DNA from: Fratercula arctica
Taxonomy: Eukaryota; Chordata; Aves; Charadriiformes; Alcidae
Reading direction: 5' to 3'
NCBI GenBank assembly: GCA_947846985.1
Contig: CANTUZ010000011.1
Location: forward strand, 28,205,589 to 28,269,588
Length of the DNA stretch: 64,000 bases
The position numbers and the translations under genes were made by a program. The notes below the pieces were generated by a model, which searched no databases, had not been told where the DNA came from, and worked only from the letters and a program-made list of their open reading frames with translations. Positions 35,178-48,006 of this stretch are shown piece by piece (the first letter of the stretch is position 1; every line of letters begins with the position of its first letter).

Positions 35178-38170
35178 CAGGACTGAGCTCAACAGATACC
35201 AGCAATTAGCCAGTCAGTGGGAACTGTTTTCTAAATCCCACCACTTTCAAGAAGACAGGCAACTTAATTTGGATTGCAAAGCGAGCTCTACTCAGGAACC
35301 ACAGCCCTGAAGTGAAACATTCAAGCCCTTCCTTTCAAGATGGGAGAAGAGGACAAACATTAATTCCTTCCACCCCCTCCCTTTCCTCCTTCAAAATTTA
35401 TGAGAGTTATGGTTAAAAACCTGATGTTTTTCCTGGTAGGTTAGTGGCTAGAATCATGTCCTGGACAGGAGTCACCCCATATAGGTGAATACACAGCTCT
35501 CTAAGAGCATATCCCACCTTTTAGCATAAATATTTCTTTAAAGTGTACAGGCTTCCTCTCTTCTCCTGCAGTTCATGGACTAACCTTTTCGTGGACTAAT
35601 TATTTGTTAAAGCTTGAGGTCAGTGAAGGCAAGGAAGATTTGAACACTAGAGTAAGCATGAAACCAGGCTATGATGGTCACATCTCCCACTGGTATGAAG
35701 CAGACTTCTACTCCAGTCCATGTTCTGCTAAGCAACTCATTGATTTAGGTTATGTTTTCAAGGGTGCAGATGATCTTCACAACACAGCAGTGGAACTAGA
35801 GTCTAAGCTTTAGATTTGTGTTCATCTTCATTCTCCTTCTGTGCTCCCCAGATATTCAATTAGCTCCAGCAAGAGCTTCACAAGATTAAAAAAGTCCTCT
35901 GTAATCCCAGAAGCCTTTTATGATGCCAACAGATAGTGTCCCGGGCGTAAGGAGGTAAAACTTCAGCTATATAATAAATTAAAGTTGAAAACAGTCGAAG
36001 TGTTTTGACGGACATGGCTATGATCTTTATCTCCTTCCCTTCACCTGTCTCCATCTGCCATGCTCTGAGAATTCATTCTTGCTCCATAGGCCATATGAGC
36101 AGAAAAAATGTGACTTGTGGAAACCAGCAAGTCTTGGCACAAGATACACGCTGGACTGCCAAACACTGTGAAAACTGACAACTTCTGGCTATGCCGAACT
36201 TTGTGAGGCTTAATGTAGTCTCCTCTGTATCTCAGTGCTTCTACTGTTCAGCAACAGCTAATTGGGATCACAGAGAATAAAGTGCTGAACTAAGTGACGA
36301 AAGAGGCAGGTAAGAGTGTAAATCCTGGCTGAATTCACTGTTTTGCAAACATAGCAAAAAAACTTCCACTTCTTTCTCCCCATCTGCCTAGTGTGAAGAG
36401 ATGGACCGCTCCTCTCTCTCCCCAGTTCTCTACCTTGGACACTGTGCCACCTTCCTCTGTGGCTCTGAGAGGCAGAAGACATCTCTGCGCTCACCCCTCC
36501 CATCCCTAAATGCTGAAGCTCCCAAATAGGCTATTCCCAAAGTCATGTGTCTAATGGGTAGTGTGGGGAGTGACCCTGGGATGTTTTTCCTTTTCTCTAA
36601 CTAAGGAAACTATCCAGGGGAGAGCACAGTTCCTAGCAGGCTGGAGAGTTTGTTCCATGCTGCTTCTGCTGAATACGATCATTCTGGGAAGAGATCTTTG
36701 GCAGGCTCCACCTAGGACAAAGACAGCAGCAGAGCCATCGTTCCTGCGTGATCACAGAAGAATGTGTCTGAAAACCTCGAACATGTACGAGAAAACACCT
36801 AGAATGGCTTTAATATACCAGCTGAATATGAATAATTGGCTGACCACCATGGAAGAATGTAAGAAAACATTTGTAACCCATATAATTATTTCTAAGCAGC
36901 ACATGTCTGAACCCCAGGAGGTACGAAACAAGAGGTACAAACTTACGCAACAGCTACAGAGCTGTTGAAACCAAATGGCAGCTCGGGAAATGCCAGAGTG
37001 CTGCTGCCCTGGAAATTTCACAATGATGGAGAGAGTCTCCTGGCCAAAAGAGGAGCAGTGTTGATGGTGGGAGAGGTAAAGATCACCCACGATGAAGGCC
37101 ACCATGACCCTGGGGCTCTGCACAAGTCAGACTTGTTTAAGCTTAGTTTGCTAAGAAAGCCTTGTTTTTAGTGACATTATTTATGTGATTGTTGTTCCAC
37201 ATCCACAGCCTTTCTATCACATTTCTTTAGTGCTGTGTCCTGGTCGTATGCTGCCCAATACTGCACAAGTGCAAAAAACAATGAATGGCACTGCTTTGGG
37301 CACAAACACAGGCTTTTTGGGCAAAATGCAAGCTTCATTTATAATGCTATAACCCAGTTAGCTTGGTTATGCCATCAGGCTTGAAGTGGATTTCGTGAGA
37401 CACACCAGAATTGGGCACACCCCCCCCGCCTTGTCAATGCAAGCCATCTCGGTTTGGGTAAAGACAGGTAAGCAAAGCCACGGCACTGCTGACCCGTCAC
37501 CCTCCTCGGCTGGGTGTAGGACACACATTCACTCCGGGACACCAGCACAACAGCTACAGGCTCCACCCAGCCTTTCAGGATGGTTTCTCATTCCCAACCG
37601 CTCAGTGCATGGGAACAGCAGCAGGATTCGGTGTTGGGAAAAAAAATAGGAGTGAGAACAAACAGGAGTGGTACTTTTTAAAATAGCTTTGCTACCCAGA
37701 GATCCAAAGCTGGAGAGGTAGGGAACAAGCAAGCAAAGCAGCTTTTGGGGCTGAAATGAAGGCGTCAGTCAAGGGCCCACATGGGATCATGCAGTGGGAA
37801 TATGGGAAGGCAAAGGGAGAAAAGGCTTGGGTTTGGATCCTCGGTTTTTGATGTGCTTATTCCAGGATTCCTTTGGTACTGGGTGAGAGAGTAATTTTAA
37901 AATAGAGCACACCATGCTGCCTGTGTATTTGGGAGCTATTCAGTACTTTAAAGACTAAAGGACAAATTAGAAGGAAAGGTTGTCCAGGATGAGATCTTGA
38001 GTGGCGGAACAGGGGAGCTGGCAGGCGGGATGAAGTGGGCTAAGCCCCTTGCAGCCCTACTTCATGCCTCTCAAAACTGATAGCACATGTTAAGGATGTG
38101 TCAAAATTGTAATTTCTTACTTATTACGTTGAAAAATCTCCATTCTATCCTATACTGAATTCTTTATTTT

Positions 38171-38172
<2 letters not shown>
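35178..38172. other. Unique DNA, no gene recognised
   Basis: Short frames (135 codons or fewer) without family resemblance. A C9 homopolymer lies near 37420. No clear regulatory or repeat structure. Confidence 0.5.
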
Positions 38173-38203
<31 letters not shown>

Positions 38204-38213
38204 CATCTAAGAG
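38173..38213. repeat. Poly-T tract (41 T)
   Basis: An uninterrupted homopolymer of 41 T. It may be the antisense tail of a decayed retroposon, but no element body is recognisable beside it, and the exact length is prone to sequencing error. Confidence 0.95.
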
Positions 38214-38618
38214 GACAGTGTAGAACAAACTGCCAATAAAAGAAACTGTGGTGAGTCACTGAGAGGAAATTTAGTAGAAATGATAACACTTCACAAAAAT
38301 GAAAATTATTACATTTACTGTACATGGAACAGTAAAAAGTCCTCTTTTATTGCTCTTGGAGTTGAATAGGAAAGGACTGACATTTCCACACTAATATATA
38401 ATATAATTTGCTTGCCAGCAGTTTGTTTTTCTCTTAAATGCAAGTTGTTTTGACAAATTTCTCAGCAATACGATACTCTTGTCAGAACCTGTGCGTGGCC
38501 ATTGTGACTATGTAGGAGTTTGTTTTTCTGGCCTTTTTAATTTTAATAATCCAATATCTTTTTTCTCAAGGGAAACTCTAAAGGTTTCTGCCCAGCAGCA
38601 TCTGGCATTTTCTGTTTT

Positions 38619-38620
<2 letters not shown>

Positions 38621-38671
<51 letters not shown>
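38621..38671. repeat. (AAT)17 microsatellite
   Basis: Seventeen uninterrupted AAT units followed by TATTATTT, which reverses the motif. The purity suggests high present-day instability. On the reverse strand it yields a meaningless poly-tyrosine frame. Confidence 0.98.
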
Positions 38672-39678
38672 TATTATTTGAAAAAACCTGTGGAAAATGC
38701 ATGCAAAGTGTCTCTAACATCTTTTATGGCTGAGGATAAACAAAGAGATTTTTTTCCATTCATCTCTTCAAGCAAACATATCTGAGTAATATCCCTGTAG
38801 AAGACATCAAAGTTTAGTATGTTAAATATAGGATTTCCCAGCCTAGTCTCAGTGGAACATAAGAGGATGATGCATGGAGTAAAAAATTTAGTTACCTTAT
38901 TTTTCATCTGTGGATTTGGTTTGCTTTCCTAACTGTTTTTGCTATTTATGGAACTCGCATTATAACGAAGCCTATTTTTTTCAGCTACATTGAATAGGAC
39001 TTTCTGCTGCTGACCTGAAGCTTTTCAATCTGGTATGATAAAGTCAGATGAATAATAGTAATTTTCTATTACGTTGGGCAAGTGATCTGAAGATTCATTT
39101 AGGGAATGTTCCTTGGGCAAAATAAACTTACTTATAGAGGACCAGCACAGGCTATATGCAGTTAAGTATCGACTCCTCCAGATAAATTCACAGTTTCAGT
39201 GAGTTAAGGGCAAAAGATTTCCCACCTATTGTAATTGAGCTAATAAACTTGGTAAGGCATTAAGCAGGTCTTAAGAGGGTTTTAGGCCTTATGTAGACAG
39301 TCTGTGTAGGTGAGAAATTTACATTCAGTCTCAGACAGAAGCATGGATAAATGCAAACCAACTTGTCTTGGATGGAGAGGGAAGCTCCTCTATATGCAGT
39401 ACAGAAATACGTTCCTTTGATCAACATAAACTAAAAGTCCAAGCTGGTAAGTTCGTTAAAGTGGGGTAACGGAAAAGTTCAGCTCTGTAAAACAAATTAG
39501 CCCATCTTGACAGAAGCTTTTTTCCTCATCTGTACCCAGATGGGGTCTCTCTTAATTTTCAGATATAACTTCCAATAGCCAAGCACCCGGAGCAGGGGCC
39601 GGAGGAGATGGGCATGGGGGCTCTCAGGGATAAGAGAAGCTTCAAATAATAATGGGAGAGTTTCTTTTGGAGACATCA
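38672..39678. other. Unique DNA, no gene recognised
   Basis: AT-rich sequence with only short frames and no recognised element. Confidence 0.5.
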
Positions 39679-39812
39679 CCTCTACCATGAGGACCATTTG
39701 GAGAAGTGGGGTTCTTCTGGAATAAATATAGCCCTAAGAAAGGCCCTCTACCATGAGGACCATTTGGAGAAGTGGGGTTCTTCTGGAATAAATATAGCCC
39801 TAAGAAAGGCCC
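39679..39812. repeat. Perfect tandem duplication, 2 x 66 bp
   Basis: The unit at 39681-39746, beginning TCTACCATGAGGACC and ending AAGAAAGGCCC, is repeated without a single change at 39747-39812. Two further C residues precede each unit. Absence of any difference points to a very recent duplication, a polymorphism or an assembly artefact. Confidence 0.98.
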
Positions 39813-41417
39813 ATTGACTGAGAAGTGCTAGTCAGACGTGTGTAAGTTACACTGCCTGACTTCAGAAAGAAAAGAAACTAAGAAGGGCAGGGAGCGCTGA
39901 TACAAGGTATTAGTTAATCAAACCCAAATATACATCTAAGCTTCTCATTCCTCCATTTGTTTTTCCTTTGCAAAGTTTTAACAGCATTTTCTTTCCCATA
40001 GCTGAGTTCCCCTGGACTTTAATTTTCTAATGACAGAAACCAAACACACAAGTTAGTTTTACTGCAGAGAAGAACTAGCTCTAGTGTGAGAGATACATTA
40101 CAACATGTGAGAGAGGAGTGTTTGTTTTTGTAAGGTTTAAAATATTGTTTCTTTATTTTCCACCCTAACTCTGAGAACTTTGGCATTTGGCTAATTTACC
40201 GTGCGTTTAAGGCTGGTAGCAATATTGGAAAAGAAATATGATAATCACATGCTGCCACAAAGCATTCTATACCTCGCTCTCTTTTCCAGCTCTAGTTTCA
40301 CATGTGTTGGTTCAATGGAATATTCAATAGACATTTATAGGAAATAAATTGAGAGATGAATGTAAACCATATGGCATCTGGAGGTTTATTTGTAAAGCCC
40401 CTGCATCAAAGCTTTCTCCAGATCACACCATATTAGCTATGTTTTTCCAGTCCAGCAGAATCAGGAAGGTAACCACAGACTTCCTTGATGGAAAACACAT
40501 GAAAAACAGAGCAAATCTTAATATGTAGCTAGAGCAACTGTTCAAGTAGCATCATTTAGAATAATTTTATTACTAATGTGTAAGGAGCATTGTTTAGTGA
40601 TGGATTCCAAACCAGAAGCCAAATGCAAGTTCGTTTGCTAAGTTCCCTGACTGTTAATTTGTAGAATCCACAGACCATTAAAATGTATCAAACCATATAT
40701 AATTAGTGTTTGTACTTTTAAAGCACTTAGGACAATTAGAATACTTTCTAGAAACAGAAATGCTGCGTTGGAGTTATATAAAGAGACTTTTCCCACAGAA
40801 AACATTTCATAGCCAATCACCTCCTGGTAAGTAATAAAAATTATTGATTGGACTGAGCGAGAAGTTAGTTGTCGATTTTATTTTTGTAGCAAAAAAAAAT
40901 AAAAATTAGGCCGCTCTCAATCCGAAATGCTTACTGTTTGCTCAAGTTTGGCAACAGCCAGCATTGCATCTGAAATCAAATTAAACTATATTCTCATGCA
41001 GTATGTTACATAAATCATTAGGAAATGTCAAGAGCTTGTATATAGTTGTGTTTCAGGGGTTTTTTTAAGGTTCCACTTACTTTCCAAAATAGTTTTCATT
41101 TTTCAATGTCAACCCCTTTTCAGGCACTTAGACCAGCTATAATGATTCATGTGTTTTTTTGCTCGTCACATGAAGATTTTTAATAACACATTTAATATTT
41201 AATACGCAGCACATATTTACTGGGCCAGTAAGTTAGAAGGTGCAATGCCAACTCCAGAGCAGTACTCCCAGCAGTGCAGGTATTTCCCTTGTGCCCCAGG
41301 ACAAGACGCTCAGAAAGTGAGGTGAAGAAGACAGAAGAGTTTGCAGGGTGGTTATTTTACATTGCCTTATGAAGCCTCATTCAGGAAGCATTTTTGCCTA
41401 AGATGAGACAAAGGACT
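39813..41417. other. AT-rich non-coding DNA, no gene
   Basis: No open frame above 60 codons. The long gene-free AT-rich texture continues with few gaps to about 44500 and is of the kind that often holds conserved developmental enhancers, but this cannot be tested here. Confidence 0.4.
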
Positions 41418-41562
41418 AGGGCCTGTTTCAATACTTAACTTCTGGTAGACACTTAAGTCTCTTTGACTTTAATATTAAGCATGTGCTTAAAGACAGACAT
41501 AAAATGCACTAGCATCTGTAGGAATCTTTCCACTGACTTTAATGGGCTTTGGATTGCACCCT
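41418..41562 (+). repeat. Ancient amniote interspersed repeat relic
   Basis: Contains GGGCCTGTTTCAA, ACTTAAGTCTCTTTGACTTT, AAGCATGTGCTTAAAG and, at the right end, CCACTGACTTTAATGGGCTT with GGATTGCACCCTGAT. These are landmarks of a very old repeat found across sauropsids (CATTGACTTCAATGGGCTTT followed by GGATCAGGCCC). It shares its right half with the copy at 13132-13195. Heavily decayed. Confidence 0.55.
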
Positions 41563-41735
41563 GATACCTCAGCTCAAAATAGCTGTTATTACAGTAATAA
41601 ATGATTTGTAGAGCCATTCTTTTGAACAGGTACATTTATACTACGAAATCATAATGACTTCTTTAAAAACTCTTACACTGCAAATTCATACATTTGGGAT
41701 AATTGCTCTCCTCTTCATTAGGGCTTCACACTTCT

Positions 41736-41835
41736 GTAGCACTTTCCAGTCCAATAGTTTGAAATCTCATTATGGATTTAGATAAGTATTTCTACTCCCA
41801 TTTTACAGATGGGCTAAAGGAGGTGGAGAGAGACA
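41736..41835 (-). repeat. MIR/L2-tail-like ancient SINE relic (antisense)
   Basis: TAGCACTTTCCAGTC, GAAATCTCATTA, AAGTATTTCTACTCCCATTT and TACAGATGGGCTAAAGGAGG follow the reverse complement of the L2/MIR 3' region. That region reads CTCAGTTTCCCCATCTGTAA in sense and continues into TTTGAGATCCT and a tail near GCTATATAAG. It is a decayed, non-autonomous retroposon. A sense copy of the same type lies at 47845-48006. Confidence 0.55.
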
Positions 41836-41838
41836 ATG

Positions 41839-41985
41839 GGCCTCATCCAGTGTGGGAAGCTTCCCATTGACTCAGGTGGGTGCTGGACCATAAGGTCTGG
41901 CCTTCCAGAAGATATATAGGCACCTATTTCACACTGAAACCTATGGATTTAAGTATCTAAAAACTTTTGTGTATTTAGCCAAAAA
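41839..41985 (+). repeat. Ancient palindromic repeat relics
   Basis: GGGCCTCATCCAGTG, TCCCATTGACTCAGGTGGG and a right-hand GGTCTGGCC follow the old fold-back repeat pattern. ATAGGCACCTATTTCACACT plus AAACCTATGGATTTAAGTAT resembles a second old family with TAGGCACCTAAAT arms. Probably two short fragments side by side. Confidence 0.4.
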
Positions 41986-44900
41986 ACCTCATAGTCCATC
42001 AAAGCGCAAGCAGTCAGAGAAAGGTTTTACTCACAAATCCTACTCTCCAGTGATCTATCAACAAAGCAATTCTTCTGTAATATTCTAGCAATTCTGGCAC
42101 AAGGAAGTGAGAACAGTATTTTAAGATCCTAGTTAATGTCAAGCATGAATCAATGAGCGGCATCATACGGACCCCAATTAGAAATGCTCACTACTCCGGA
42201 GTGGAGGGAAGACCAAGGACGTTTGTTTGGTAAGAAGCCTTTTAGGAAAGTAAAATGGTTTAAGTGGGGCCTCATGGCACTGTACGATTAGCTACTTTCG
42301 AGGAAATTTTTTGATGGGGTGAATTTCTAATTGGAGTAAAATGGCAATTTATAACATTAGACTGAAAGTATTAGACTTCCTACCTAGGTATTTTAATTCT
42401 TGCTAAGCGCCCAGATTCTGGAGTAAGCAGCAGCGAAGTCAGAAATGAAACGAACCTTTGTGAAATCCAGCTTTGGTTGTTTGAATTTCAAATAGCTTCA
42501 GAATTCAGGTAACGTGTGGATCGAGCATTTTGGTTTGAGCCCATCTCTAGTTAAAACTCTCTTCTCCTCATCAATCTCATTCATTCATCAACATACAGGT
42601 TAGCCTTTAAACATATGGCAGTCAATGAATGCCACTCACAAACCTTAGAAAATAAGTATGCAAGCAACATCAGTTTAAAAATATGCAGCTAACTGCTGGA
42701 AGCTATTAAAACCCAAATAAACAAAAGAGATTATACTTCAAAGAAATGTCAACAGTTTTTCCTCTCCTAGAACAGAGCAGTTTTCTTTGCTTCTATCCCC
42801 AGCCACATCTGGAAAGTGCTTACTGCTTTACACATCTCTAACGATAAAATTAGTTTATTGATTTTTCAGAATTTCCTGATAGATTTATGCAATTTCCAAA
42901 ACAAAGGTAAACTCACATCCCAGTTAAAAAAACCTGGTGGTAACTACAAAGAATTCACAAAATCATAAAAACACAAAGTTATGCAAAGGAACAAAAACAG
43001 TCACTTGCTAAATAACACTGTACCTCTGTGACTACTGTTAGATAGCAAGAAATTGCAATTTAAATGACTTCCTTGTATATAAATGAAAAAAAAAAAAAGT
43101 ATCTTATGGCTAATTAGGGCTGGTGCAAAGTTAAATGAACCTTCATTTCCAAATAAATAGAAAGAGATTTTAAAATGAAATCTGCATGTTTCATGGAAAG
43201 AATTAAGAAGAGAAGGAATCGTAAATCATGACTACAGATTCAAAGAACTACACAAAAATTAGATCTATTAAAGGTGTCTGCAGCGCTATGTAACTGAAAA
43301 TTTAGACTCTAATTTCCACGATAGTAAATTGCGTCATTTTAGGCGGTCCAAATGTTGGATTTTTAATTTGCTTAAAATTCCACATTTGTAGCAGCCAAAA
43401 CCTGCGAAGACTGTTAATTTGATTTTGGTTTACAATTAACTAAGCAGTAGCAACTTAGTCTATATAGAAGACTGCCAAGAAAAATGATATCTTTGGTAAA
43501 TTACCAAGGATCAAAATGTGGACAACAGATTTCTCCCCTCCCACCCCTCCACCCCCCGACTATTTTTAACTAACAATGATAGTTTTGATAGAGTAAAAGT
43601 ATTTAGTAGAAAAGGTGCAAATTTTGCAAAACATTTCAGAATTTCAAAAGTAGCAGATATGTTTAAAAGACAAAAAAAAAAAAAAAAGAAAAAAACCAAA
43701 AACAATTTAAGCATTAAGTGTACAGTAAGTGCTCTGTAGTCAAATAAAAAGAAAATAAACTCTAAGAAGACTGCTGCAGAATGGGAAAAAGCAGGTCTAG
43801 TTTGTTTATTTATAAATTGGTAACAAGTAGATTCTTTCGCACTAACTAAACCAGACAGTAATTATAAACACAGATTGGTTAAATTCCCTGCACCCTATCA
43901 AAGGAAATGAGTTCCTCTCTTTTCCAAACATTGTCATTTGTTTATTGAGCCTCTTTTGGGCTTGATTTCATTAAAACCGATGTAAAGTCCACATCTGCAA
44001 CCCCCAAAACAATGTTAACCTTGTTAAGCTGATCCAGAGTACTCATTACAAAAAAATTTGCAGGCAACATAACCAAGCATTTTAAAAGGGAGCCACTGGA
44101 ATACAGAGCAAAGAATTTGGATTATTTTTGTTCCATTACAGAAAACTTATATTACTATGCAATAGAACAGGAAGCAAACAGTAACCGCCTCAGTAGTTCT
44201 GGATAATTAGTTACCTAAATTCTCTGAGGTGAACAAAATGTACTTAGATGGGAGAACATTACTGCTTGTATGCTGAAATAACAGAGTAATCTTGGTTAAA
44301 ATGAAAATCACAAATACAGGAGGAAAAAGTCATGTTTAAAATCATTAGTCTTTATCAGTAAAGTACAACTGAGTTCCTCATTAAAGTAACAGTTTTATTA
44401 AAAAGGGGATGATACTGTTTATATTAGCTAGTGTCAGATATCAGATTTCAACAAACTTTAACACTGTAGACGCTATTAAAACATCATTATTAGAGTTGCC
44501 ATGCTTGAATGATTGGAACTAAAGTGAATTTCGTGTATTTGTTGGAAGAAAGCAATAATAAATCCTGGAGCTCAAGCTGCTAAGAACTGACCTGGACTTT
44601 GCAGACAAAAAGTTAAGAAGCTTTGCCCCCAGCACTGCTGGGAGCGGGGTTAGCGGAGCTCAGCCCCGTGCCTGACACCGCTGAAATCCTGCCTGAAAGA
44701 GCTGATGTGGGACTGAGCTGGTCCTGTGCACAGGACCGTAATTCCCCAAAATGTGCTTTTGGGCCCGAAGAAGTGCCAGGGAGATGCTGCTACACCTGGT
44801 CTACGTTCCCCAAGGGACGTTTGCCTCATGGTAGCACAATCAAAGCAGAAGAGCGCTACTGGGAATTACCCCTTCCTGGGAGGATAATGGGATGGGTGCC

Positions 44901-45759
44901 ATGAGTGTGGTGTCCTAAGAGGTGTGAGTGATTAAGGCTTGTTCCTGTGACTTAAGAGAAAAATACACACTAGGGCAGCAGGATCAAAGGCAGAGTAATG
45001 TGCATCACCTATTGCTCCTGGACCAATTAGCCTGACAAACTACAGATGTCTTCACAGAACACATTGTATTTATTTACCGATTCATGGCAGCACTGAGCAA
45101 CTTGCTATCACACACCCGCATCCTCTGGTCGGGTAAACTCTGGGTATCTCCCACCTATGGTGAAGGCCAGTCAAGGAAAAACAATCAGGTTCCCAAAAGG
45201 CAAATCCCCTTTCCACCACTGTTCCTGCCCTCCTAAAGTTCCTGGGATCAGCTCCCCGACCATGTATCCATGCAACTTTTTCACGTGCAATCTGCCTGAA
45301 AATCTGATTTACAGCAGGTTTGTTCCTAATCTTACTCAGGTTTTCAAATGTGGCAAGTACTTTGATAAAACGGATAGTGCTTGCGCTCTGCCACTATTTT
45401 ATGATACTAAATAAAAATGCTTTGGATTTTTCAATATTACAATAAGAATAAAAATTAAAATATATTTGAGTTTTATATTTAAAATAAAATAAAGATGAAC
45501 CATCAAGAAGAGGGGAGAACATTAATGACTATTTTGATTTCTCTTGGTATATTATTCCCTCTGAGCCCTAATGTATAAATTTAAGTCCGACCCCATACTG
45601 AGATTTCCAGCTCAGCTTGTCACAGGGAACTTAGGGCAATTAATGTCTTGAAAGACTGTGCTTTTAGAATAATAGGGTCAGGAACTTCGTCTTTCTAAAT
45701 ACTATGCTGTTTCTCAGGAATATCTGTGGATTCTTGAAATAATAAGTTACAGTAACACT
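41986..45759. other. AT-rich non-coding DNA, no gene
   Basis: Very few open frames except a GC-richer 93-codon frame at 44623-44904 with no family resemblance. Many TAAT cores. It also includes the A-rich tract at 43672-43697. Confidence 0.4.
43672..43697. repeat. Poly-A tract
   Basis: Sixteen A residues, one G, then further A-rich sequence. No retroposon body or duplicated flank is recognisable upstream. Confidence 0.85.
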
Positions 45760-45853
45760 GGGCTAGATCCTCAGCTGATGCAAAGTTAGCTTTTCTTCAT
45801 TAACTTCAAAGGAACTATGCTGATTTACACCAGCTGAGGGAAGATGTGGCCCA
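45760..45853. repeat. Ancient amniote palindromic repeat
   Basis: The left arm GGGCTAGATCCTCAGCTGAT and the right arm ATTTACACCAGCTGAGGG with GTGGCCCA are imperfect reverse complements around a centre of TTAACTTCAAAGGAACTATG. This matches the recalled layout of an old amniote fold-back repeat (GATCCTCAGCTGGTGTAAAT, CATTGAAGTCAATGGAGC, and the reverse). It is the best-preserved palindromic relic in the window. Confidence 0.65.
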
Positions 45854-47844
45854 CAGTGTCCAGGTGGGTTTAAATCATACACATGAGAAATACCTCAGTA
45901 CATCCAGGTTTGTACTGAGGTTGAACATAAAAGGCCCGGGTAGTGGGAAATCCATCCCTTTTTATTTTTAAATGCTCAAATGTTTACCAGCTGACCTTCC
46001 CCTTTACTGCAGATCTGGGAATCAAGGTGCATACAATAAAGTTCAAACCAATCAACTGCTTTCAGCTGTTCTTGTGCAATGAATTTTTAAACATTCGATC
46101 ATTAAGACCAATCTATATGCAGTTCAGTTTTCTGAACAGGATGGGAACAGTTTGGGAGCAGATGCCAGGGCATTGACTCATGAAGAGGGACTGCTAAAGA
46201 AACACAGAGAGTACATTTATCTTGGGCCACCCATCAGGTGAACACTACCAAGACCATCTCTTTGCTGGATGGATGCACAGATCAAAACAGTTAGTCTCTA
46301 GTATGGCGCCTTTGTTAACTGAACAGTGGCACGATGGCAGTGCAGTGCTCACCAGCAGCCTTGAGGTGGTTGTCTTATCGCAAACAAACTTCTCTGCAGT
46401 TTTTGACCCTTCCCCAGTTGGAAAACTCTCTAGAAATAGCACTCCATGCAGCTATTTACCTGTTTATTCTACAAAATTGCCCAGCAATTGCTCATAAATA
46501 TGTGGACGAATTTCAGCTATGACTGTTTGTGAACTATTCACTTCCAACACCTAGCAGTATTAATTCACAGAGTTTGTGGCTGGGCTGCAGCCTCAGGCCA
46601 TTGACCCCAATCTCTGAATCACTTCAGTTTCATCAGCGGGTCACCAGCTGTACTCTACAGCCCACATTCGCCATCCCAGTTGCGCTGTTGTGTACCTGGG
46701 TCATGGCCTGCCCTTTCCGAGCCCCGCTGGCTCACCTGGCCCACCCAGAGTGGAAGTCCCTGGAGGTTGGTGTCTCATCCAAGGCGACAGGACATAGACA
46801 AAAGTACTCAAGGGTCACACAAAGTCACGTGCAACCCAAGGGTGGGAGAAAAGCCAGTGACTGACAGAGGTTCACTAGAGTTAATCACGCTCGGAAGCAC
46901 ATTAGACGCTCTGGTAATGAGTGGTGTTGAAACAGAGACAAAATTTAAGCCTTTTGTTTCCTCAAGACGCATATGCAATATATCTGGTCTTTATTTTAAA
47001 GCCCCCTACCTTTGAAGCTAAGGGGGAAGGCAGGCCAATCCTGGCAGCGCTAGGGTTATTCTCCATTTTAAGTTATTGTATCTGTGGAGGGGGTGATCAA
47101 TGAAGCTTGCCTGATTTTATCAGGTATCACAGAAGCAAGCCTTCGAAGCCAGAGCTGCTGTGCTGAAAGCCCATTCCTAACGTTACACAGGAATGTTTTG
47201 CAATTTGCCTAATCTAGATGTTCACTGATTGAATTCCATTTTCTTCCAGTTCAGTGCTCATGATTGTAATGCACATGGTTGCTTTTGTACAGATGTCTTT
47301 ACCTGCATACTCTGTTGCATGTAAACAAAAGCATCTAAACACCATGCAGCTAAGTTGCCTCTGGAAACACCAACAAAAACATCAGAAGGGCCAAACTGAT
47401 GCATTTGGTTTGAGAATGCAATTTACAAATCACTAACCTTTTCTTTCTTCACTAGGCCAATTCTACAGGCACTTTAGTCAAGGCGCGTAGGCAATGAATT
47501 GCTCAAATATATCCCCAAACATCACCTACTTGCACTCAGTGCTAAACCTGAGCCCTTGGAAATGTCAGCACCAGTCTTGAACCACTTGGAGAATTTGAAC
47601 AGAGAGATTTTTTTGGAGACTACTTGCAGGTGCTGAAATCTACCCAGGTTTTTGTAGTGTATCCAGGCACTGTGATATGCTGGTAGCCAAACTAGAGAAT
47701 ATTTGTTCAACCCAAATGATAGTATTTGGGTCAAAGAACAGGTTGAATGATACGACGTGTTACTGCAGGCTGACTGAAATTGTACTTGCAACTGTACAAA
47801 GCAACGAGGAATAGGAAACAGAAAGCTGAAGGTGCAAGTCTAAC
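45854..47844. other. Unique DNA, no gene recognised
   Basis: Short overlapping frames (111 codons or fewer) at 46222-47015 lack family resemblance. A GC-richer patch lies at 46600-46790. Confidence 0.5.
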
Positions 47845-48006
47845 ACTTGCCGAACAGATCACCTTGGCAAGTCACACAACTTGTCTGTGCCTCAGTTACA
47901 CTGTCTGAAACACTGAGATAATAATAATACTTAATCACCTTTGAAAAGAAGTGAGAGATCCTCAAACAAAAGCAGCGATAAGTGTGAAGTATTCATTATA
48001 ATATTA
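47845..48006 (+). repeat. MIR/L2-tail-like ancient SINE relic (sense)
   Basis: ACCTTGGCAAGTCACACAAC, TTGTCTGTGCCTCAGTTACA, GATAATAATAATACTTA, then CACCTTTGAAAAG, GAGAGATCCTC, ATAAGTGTGAAGTATT. This is the order of a MIR-type core SINE passing into an L2/CR1-type tail (TTTGTAAAG, TTTGAGATCCT, ATAAGTGCAAAGTATTATTA). Such copies were fixed before the bird lineage arose. Decayed, but the sequence order is clear. Confidence 0.7.

Noticed and set aside
38621..38671. Poly-tyrosine reading frame
   Set aside because: Produced by the AAT microsatellite, not a protein-coding gene.
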